From assembly GCA_020636225.1 (NCBI GenBank), contig JACJYI010000002.1:1-64000 (forward strand): a DNA stretch of 64,000 nucleotides, written 5' to 3'. Shown here in pieces: positions 51,201-60,200 of this stretch. The notes under the pieces are model-generated. The model searched no databases. It was not told where the DNA came from and saw only the letters and a program-made list of their open reading frames with translations. The translations under genes and the position numbers were made by a program. The DNA is from Lewinellaceae bacterium. Lineage in GTDB: Bacteria > Bacteroidota > Bacteroidia > Chitinophagales > Saprospiraceae. Position 1 is the first letter of the stretch, and each line of letters starts with the position of its first letter.

Positions 51201-54200
51201 TGTGCCTGCAGTACCCAATCTGACAGCTACAGATAACTGTGATGTCAATGTGACGATCACGTATAATCAGGTCAGCACTCCTGGCACATGTCCGGATAGC
51301 TATGTCCTGACCCGTACCTGGGTTGCCATTGACAACTGTGATAATGCAACGACACATGTTCAGAAGATCACGGTTATTGATACGACGCCACCTGTATTGG
51401 TTGGTGTGCCTGCCGATGTGACTGCTGATTGTGGCGGATCGAATGTTCCGCCTGTAGCAACGGTGACAGCTACCGATAATTGCGATGCGAATGTTTCTGT
51501 CAGCTTTACAGAGACCCAGATCGATGGCGCATGCCCGAACAGTTATACATTGGTTCGGACCTGGATCGCTACCGACAATTGTGGCAATACTGCTACCGGA
51601 AAACAGACCATTTCTGTCGGGGATACCACTCCTCCTGTATTTACCAGTACTGCAGCGGATGTGACTGTGGAATGCAGCTCCATACCAGGCGTAGGTTCAG
51701 TAACGGCTACGGACAATTGTGATAACAATGTGACGGTGACCTTCAGTGAAGTGACCACTCCGGGAATCTGCGCTGACAGCTACGTGATCACCCGTACCTG
51801 GATCGCCATCGACAACTGTGATAATGCCACCACGATGGTGCAGAAGATCACTGTTGTCGATACCACGCCACCGGTTCTGGTGAATGTTCCGATCGATGTG
51901 ACCGCTGATTGCGGAGACAATAATATTCCAACTGTACCTACGGTAACTGCAACGGATAACTGTGATCCCGATGTCGCAGTCAGTTTTGTTGAAACCAAGA
52001 TCGATGGATCCTGTCCTGACAGCTACACGCTGGTTCGTCGTTGGACAGCGACTGACAATTGTGGCAACACCTCAACAGGAGAGCAGAAGATCACTGTCGG
52101 TGACATTACGCCTCCAGTGTTCAATCTGAAGCCTGCGGATGTGACGGTCCAGTGCGATGCAGTACCTGGAGTGGCTACAGTCACCGCAACGGATGATTGT
52201 GATGCCAACGTGACGGTCACCTATAACGAGGTGAAAACGCCGGGCACATGTGTGGATAGCTATATCCTGACACGGACCTGGGTCGCTATCGACAATTGTG
52301 GAAACGCGGCAACTTATGTCCAGAAGATCACGGTGATTGATACGACCCCACCGGTTCTGGTTGGTATTCCTGCCGATGTCTCCGCCAATTGTGATGGTGG
52401 GAATATTCCACCTGTGGCGACTGTGACCGCTTCAGACAATTGTGATGTCAATATACAGGTCAGCTTTGTGGAGACCAAGATCGATGGTGCCTGCCCTGAC
52501 AGCTATACCCTGATCCGTCGCTGGACAGCTACGGATAACTGTGGCAATACCGCTACCGGTGAGCAGAAGATCTCTGTTGGTGATACCACACCACCTGAAT
52601 TTGTGACGACTCCGGTTGACCTGACTGTGGAATGTGATGCCATACCCGGAACAGGTTCCGTGGTAGCAGTCGATGATTGTGATGCTTCTGTAAATGTCAC
52701 CTTCAGTGAGGTTATCACTGCCGGAGTCTGCACAGATAGCTATGTGATCACCCGGACCTGGGTGGCGATCGATAACTGTGATAATGCGAACACTCATGTT
52801 CAGAAGATCACCGTCCATGACACGACACCGCCAGTTCTGGTCAATGTGCCTACGGATGTGACAGCCAACTGTGATGGTGGCAATATTCCTGCTGTCCCAA
52901 CAGTCACGGCTACCGATAACTGCGATGTGAATGTTCAAGTTACATTCACAGAGGTCAAGATCGATGGGACATGCCCCAACAGCTATACCCTGATCCGCAC
53001 CTGGGTGGCTACGGACAACTGTGGCAATTCATCCACAGGAGAGCAGAAGATCTCCGTTGGAGATACAACGCCTCCTGAGTTCGATGTCGATCCACAGGAT
53101 CTGACCGTTGAATGTGATGCGATACCTGTTGTCGGTTCCGTTTGGGCGATTGACAACTGTGATCCTGATCCGACGATTACCTACAATGAGGTCATCACCC
53201 CAGGCACCTGCCCGGATAACTTCATCATAACCCGGACATGGATCGCGATCGATAATTGCGATAATGCCAATACGTTGGTGCAGAAGATCACCGTTGAGGA
53301 CAATACGCCTCCGGTTCTGATTGGCGTACCTGCCGATGTAACGGCTGATTGTGATGGCAATGGCACACCTCCAATTGCCACTGTGACAGCGACAGACAAT
53401 TGTGATGCAGATGTGGAAGTGACGTTTGCCGAGACAGAGGTCAACGGTGGATGTGCTGGTTCATTTGTGATCACCAGAACCTGGACCGCAACAGATAATT
53501 GCGGCAATACGGCCACTGCTCAGCAAACCATCTCCGTTGGCGATGCGACACCTCCTGTATTGGTCGGTGTGCCGGCCAATGTGACAGTAGAATGCGATGC
53601 CGTCCCAACGGTTGCCGTGGTTACTGCAGAGGATGCCTGTGATCCGGATGTTGATGTTCAGTACACTGAGTCAACACAGCCTGGAACTTGTGAGCATTCC
53701 TATACCTTGATCCGCAGCTGGTCTGCCGAGGATGAGTGTGGAAATGTGGCTTCTGCAACACAGACGATCACGGTGGTGGATTCAACACCTCCAGTCCTGG
53801 TCGGCGTGCCGGAAGATGTCACAGGTGAGTGCAATGACGATGGTATGCCGCCACCGATTGCCAATGTGACTGCAACAGATAATTGTGATACAGATGTGAC
53901 CATTACCCTTTCTGAAATCATGGTCGATGGACCTTGTGAAGGCACTTATGTCCTCACGCGGATCTGGACGGCTACAGATGCATGTGGAAACTCTGTCAGT
54001 GATGAGCAGGTCATAACCGCGGTGGATGAAACAGCACCGGCATTAGGCACCATTCCAGAGGATGTGACCGTCGAATGTGATGCGATTCCAACACCTGGAA
54101 CAGTGACTGCCTATGATCTGTGTGCAGGTACCTTGACGGCTGTTCTGAGCGAACAGGTCGTTCCGGGTGCTTGTGAAGACAGTTACACTCTGATACGGAC

Positions 54201-57200
54201 CTGGACGGCAGAAGACCCATGCGGGAATTCATCTTCTGATGCTCAGACCATTGTCGTCAGGGATACCAAACCGCCTGTCTTTGGTCCTGTGCCCAAGGAT
54301 ATCACCCTGGATTGTGATGGAGGACCGATTCCTCCTGCCAACACAGTTACGGCGACTGACAATTGCGATGCCGATGTAACCGTCAACCTGGTTGAGATCG
54401 AAACACCTGGTCTCTGCGACGGTGCCTATACCATCACGCGTACATGGACAGCTGTTGACAATTGTGGCAATACGAGTACCAAAGTCCAGCATATCTATGT
54501 TGGTGATGCCACGGCTCCTGATTTGGTCGGCGTGCCTGGTGATGCTACTGTCGAATGTGACGCTGTGCCAACGCCAGCAAACGTCACGGCAGATGATGCG
54601 TGTGATGATGATGTAGATGTTGTCTTTAGTGAGCAGATCATTCCGGGTACCTGTCCGGATGCATTCACGATCATCCGCAGCTGGAGTGCAGAAGATGATT
54701 GTGGGAATGCGACATCCGCCAGCCAGACCATCGTTGTAGAAGACACGACGGCTCCGGTGCTGGTGGGCGTGCCCGCTGATGTGACAGCTGATTGTGATGG
54801 CAATGATGTGCCTCCTGTGGCTACAGTCACGGCAACGGATAACTGTGATGTGAATGTGACGGTCACCTTCTCCGAGTCAGAAGTGGCCGGTGGTTGTGCA
54901 GGTTCCTATGTGATCACGCGTGTCTGGACAGCAACGGATAACTGTGGCAACACTGCTACCGGTGTCCAGACCATTTCCGTTGGTGATGCCATTCCGCCTG
55001 TATTGGTCGGTGTGCCTGGTGATGCTACAGTGGAATGTGACAATGTTCCAGATCCTACCATCGTCACGGCGGAAGATGCCTGTGATGATGATGTGGAGGT
55101 GATCTTCAATGAAACCATCCAGGATGGTCCTTGTGAGGATTCCTACACCTTGATCCGCACCTGGATTGCTGAGGATGAGTGTGGCAACAGTACTTCCGCC
55201 AGTCAGACCGTGGTGGTAGAGGATACGACCGCTCCGGTACTGGTCGGTATTCCGGTTGATATGACCGGTGAGTGCAACGATGACGGTATGCCACCGCCAA
55301 TCGCCAATGTTTCGGCTTCAGACAACTGCGATAGTGATGTAGAGATCACCCTGACCGAAACCTATGTGGATGGCCCATGTGAAGGCACCTATGTGCTCAC
55401 GCGTCTGTGGACGGCCACCGACAATTGCGGGAACACGGCCACCGGCCAGCATACCATCACAGCTGTAGATGGTCTGCCTCCTGCATTGGGCGCCGTACCG
55501 GCAGATTTGACCATCCAATGTGATGAAGCGATTCCGACACCTGCCAATGTCTTTGTAGAAGACCTGTGTGCTGGTGATGTGGAAGCTGTATTGAGTGAAG
55601 AGATTGTTCCTGGAACGTGTGAGGACAGCTATATCCTCATCCGCACCTGGACGGCCACTGATCCTTGTGGAAACAGCTCGTCCGAGTCACAGCTGATCAC
55701 CATTGTGGATACGAAGGCTCCTGTACTGGGACCTGTACCGAAGGATGTGACCCTGGATTGTGATGGTGGAGACATTCCACCTGCAAATCCGGTTACGGCC
55801 ACAGACAACTGTGATCAGGATGTCGATGTCACCTTTACGGAAACGGAAGTGCCCGGAAATTGTGCTGGTGCGTACACCGTCACCAGAACATGGGTAGCCA
55901 CCGACAATTGTGGAAACACATCCAGCAAGGTCCAGCATATCTATGTTGGTGATGCCACAGCTCCGGAAATCCTGGGTGTACCTGCGGATATCACCCTGGA
56001 ATGCAGCACGGATGATCCACCACTGCCAACGGTAACAGTGGAGGATCTTTGTGATCCAAACCCGATGTTGTCTCTCTCTGAAGAGACCATTCAGGGGAAC
56101 TGCCCGGGCAATTATACCCTGGTCCGTACTTGGACAGCCGAAGATGCCTGTGGCAATACGGCCACTGCTGCCTATTCGATCCTGATCGGAGACCATACGG
56201 CACCGGAATTCGATGGTGACCTGCCGGAGGACATGACCATCGAGTGCGATGCAGATGTTCCAGCTGCAGTGAATCTGACCGCATTGGATAACTGTGATCC
56301 GGATATTGATGTCCTCTTTGATGAGGTCATTACGCCAGGAATCTGCCCGCAATCCTATACCATTACCCGTACCTGGGAGGCAGAGGATGATTGTGGCAAC
56401 CAGGTCAAGCACGTTCAGGTCATTTTTGTGGAAGACACCACGGCTCCGATCATCGACGGTGTGCCAGCCGATGTGACCATCAACCTGCTTCTGGGTGAGG
56501 TCATTCCAGGTATCCCCATGGATGTCGAGGCGACGGACAATTGCGATGATCAGGTCATCCCGACCTTCGAGGAGCAGGTCATTGACGGATCATGCGGTTA
56601 CCAGATCGTGCGCACCTGGGTCGCTGAGGATGAATGTGGAAATCTCGCCATCCAATCACAGACCATCACGGTAGTGGAGGGTCTGGAGATCGAGTTGGAT
56701 GTGATCCACAAGACATGTGATAGCCTGGGCAGTATCAGTGTGAATGTGATCAGTGGTCAGACACCGATCATCTACACCTGGGCAGATCTTCCCGGTGTGA
56801 CGGATGCCGATGTTCGAAACGACCTGGAGGCGGGCTCTTACAGTCTGACGGTGACGGATGCCAATGGCTGCAGCGCAGTCTTTGAGCAGATCCTGGTCAA
56901 GGATGAATGCAATTGCATCTATCCCGAAGTGGATACGATCCTGATCAGCCAGCCTACCTGCGCAGGTGGAGATGGTTCCATTGAGATCCTTCTGGTCAAT
57001 GACCTGGCGGATTACACCTTCATGTGGAGTCCGAATGTCAGTACCACCAATACAGCAGATGGCCTGGATGCCGGTGAGTATGAAGTCCGCATCGTCTTCA
57101 AGGATAATCCGGATTGCTTCATCAAGTTGACGATCATGCTGACCAATCCGGATGCTCCGGAAGCTGAGATTGTGAACAAGACACCAGAGACTTGTGCAGG

Positions 57201-60200
57201 GAAGGATGGCTCAGCCACCCTGTCACCTGTGGAATACCTGTACACATGGCCGGATGGATTTACCGGATCATTCCGCGACGATCTCACAGCGGGTACCTAT
57301 ACCGTTCAGGTCCTGGATACAGCGACGAATTGTGTTGCAGACATCATCGTAACCATTGGCAAGGAAGATGGCATTGAAGTAGATGTGGTCAGTACGACTG
57401 CTGAGACATGTGTCGGAGCCAATGGTAGTGCAGTACTGTCTCCTGCCATTTATGACTACTTGTGGTCTGATGGTGGAACAGGCGCTACAAGGGATGATCT
57501 GTCTGCTGGTACATACGTGGTGACGGCCACAGATTCCAAGACGGGATGCTCAGCTACCCTGGATCTGGTCATCGAGTTGGAGAATACCCTGGTGGCTTCG
57601 GCCGTGATTGTCCAGCAACCGGATTGCCAGACGGAAACTGGCAGCGTTACCATCACCGTGACGGGTGGTTCCGGCACCTACAGCTTCAGCTGGGGTGGTG
57701 GAGCAACCAAGGATGATCTGGGTTCCGGTGACTATACGGTTACCGTGACAGATCAGGTTAGTCTGTGTCAAACGGTGGTTCACTTTACGTTGCTGGATAA
57801 CACTGCAGGTCTGACGATCATTGCAGATACCCTGATCTCACTGACCTGTTCGGATAGCGAAAATGGTTCGTTGACCTATCAGCTGGTGCCAGCTCCTGGC
57901 TTCAGTATGCCGGCCAATGTGGTCTTTGTCGATGCCTCGGGCACACAAGTGGAGAATGGTAGCCTGACCGCTGGCAACTATTGCCTCAGGGTATTTGATG
58001 CAAACAACTGCTTTGCTGGTGAGCATTGCTTCACTGTAGAAGCTCCGGCTCCGATCGAGGCAAGTGTGACCATTACGCCTCAAGGTTGCGATACTTTGGG
58101 TACGATCACCCTGGATATCTCTGGCGGAACAGATCCGTACACGGTTGACTGGGCTCATCTGCCTGGTTCGAACAATGTCCAGAATCTGGTCGATCTGAGT
58201 GCAGGCCTGTACAGCTGTGTGATCACAGATGCGAATGGCTGTACGGTCGCCCTGAATGCCCTTGTCGTTGAGGATATCTGCAACCCATGTCCACCTTCTC
58301 TGGATTCACTGACCGTGTATACCGACGATTGTGACGAACCGGGTTGTGTCTGCCTCGAGATCCCACTGGCAAACTATCACGATTATGTGGTCCTGTGGAA
58401 CGGAGATCTGTATGACGAACCGGTCTCGGGCTGCCAATTTGATTCGGTTATTGCCTACACGTACTACACGCTGCTTGGATTTGGTTATGCCGGACCATAT
58501 GAACTCCAGTCATGGACGGTCAATGGCCAGGTCTTCTCCGGTATCTTCCAGGATGTGGAAGATCTGGTGGATTCCATGAATGTCTGGGATCCGACCGGAA
58601 ACTGGATGCAGTTGCCAAGCCAGCTGCTGATTGTTGGAGGAGACTTCTCCAAGACATACGGCAAAATGAATGTCAAGCAATTGGCATTCCCGAATTCCTT
58701 TGCGGAGATCGGCTTCAACTATGGTATCGTGGCGACGACAACCAAGATCCTGCTTCCAGTAGGAACACACGAACTGGTCATTTACGAACAGGGTGAGGTT
58801 TGTGGAGACACCCTCATCGTCACCGTGATCTGCGAGCCGGATACGATGTTGACAACCGATACGCTCTATGTACAGGTGCCGGTCAATGAAACGACTACCG
58901 CATGCGTAGAGCTTGAATCCGGCTTCGATGATGGCCAGGTAACTTACAGTCTGTGTGCTGGCGGTACGACGGGTAGTTCAGCCTTCGGTGAATGGGCCCT
59001 GAATGCGGATGGTTGCCTGACTTATACGGCCTACGATGATCCGGGAGTATTCGTCGATGAGATCTGTGTAGTAGCCTGTAATGGCGCCGGTCAATGTGAC
59101 ACTACGATCATCGTCGTGTCGATTACCCCGAAAGCGCCACCGACACTGGATACACTGTACATGGTACTTCCTGTGAATACCACGGATACCTTGTGTGTGA
59201 CCCTGGAGCCAATGTTTGATCCATTCTCCACCACCTTCGTTCTGTCGAATGGAGGTACGATGGGTGGCTCGACCTATGGCGCCTGGACGCTCACCGATGC
59301 CGGTTGTCTGATCTACAATGCCGGGGATACACCTGGTGATGGGGTAGATACCATCTGCGTGATCGCGACTAATACCATGGGTACCATGGATACGACCTGT
59401 ATCATCGTCACCATCACGGAAGAACTGCCTTGTGAGACGGTGATCGATACAATTCATGTATCGATCGAGGTCAGCTCGGCGGATCAGATCTGTGTGGAAC
59501 TGGAACCATGCATGGATGAGGCATCCACAAGCTATACAACCTGCTCGGGTGTCAATGCCGGGATCACCAACTATGGTGAATGGGTGCTGAATGTGAATAC
59601 CGGTTGTATCAACTATGCCTCAGGTACACTGGCTGGAGATCAGGTGGATACACTGTGTGTGATCGCTTGTGACTCCCTCGCCAATGTTTGTGATACAACC
59701 TATATCATCGTGACCATTACCGAGGAGTTGCCTTGTGAAACGACACCGGATACGGTGTACGTGACGATGGAGGTCAATGCTTCCGAAGTGGTTTGCGTTG
59801 AATTGGAGGAATGCATGGATGAAGCCAGTATCACCTACAGCACATGTGCGGGAGTCAACTTTGGTGTGACGCCATATGGAGAATGGGCACTGAATGCATC
59901 CAACGGTTGCATTGGCTATAATTCTGGAGCAACACCTGGTGACCAGGTCGATACCCTGTGTGTCATCGCCTGCGATTCATCCGGTGTTTGTGATACGACC
60001 TATATGATCATCACGATCACGGAAGAGGTGCCCTGCGAAGCGGTCAATGACACGCTCTACATCAGTGTGCCCGTGAATGGTGCTGCCTTCGCATGTGCTT
60101 CTCTGGAAGCATGTCTGGATACGGCAGCCCTGTCATTCACGTCTTGCAGCGGAGATATTGAAGGCGTGACAAACTATGGGTCCTGGATTCTGGATGTCAC

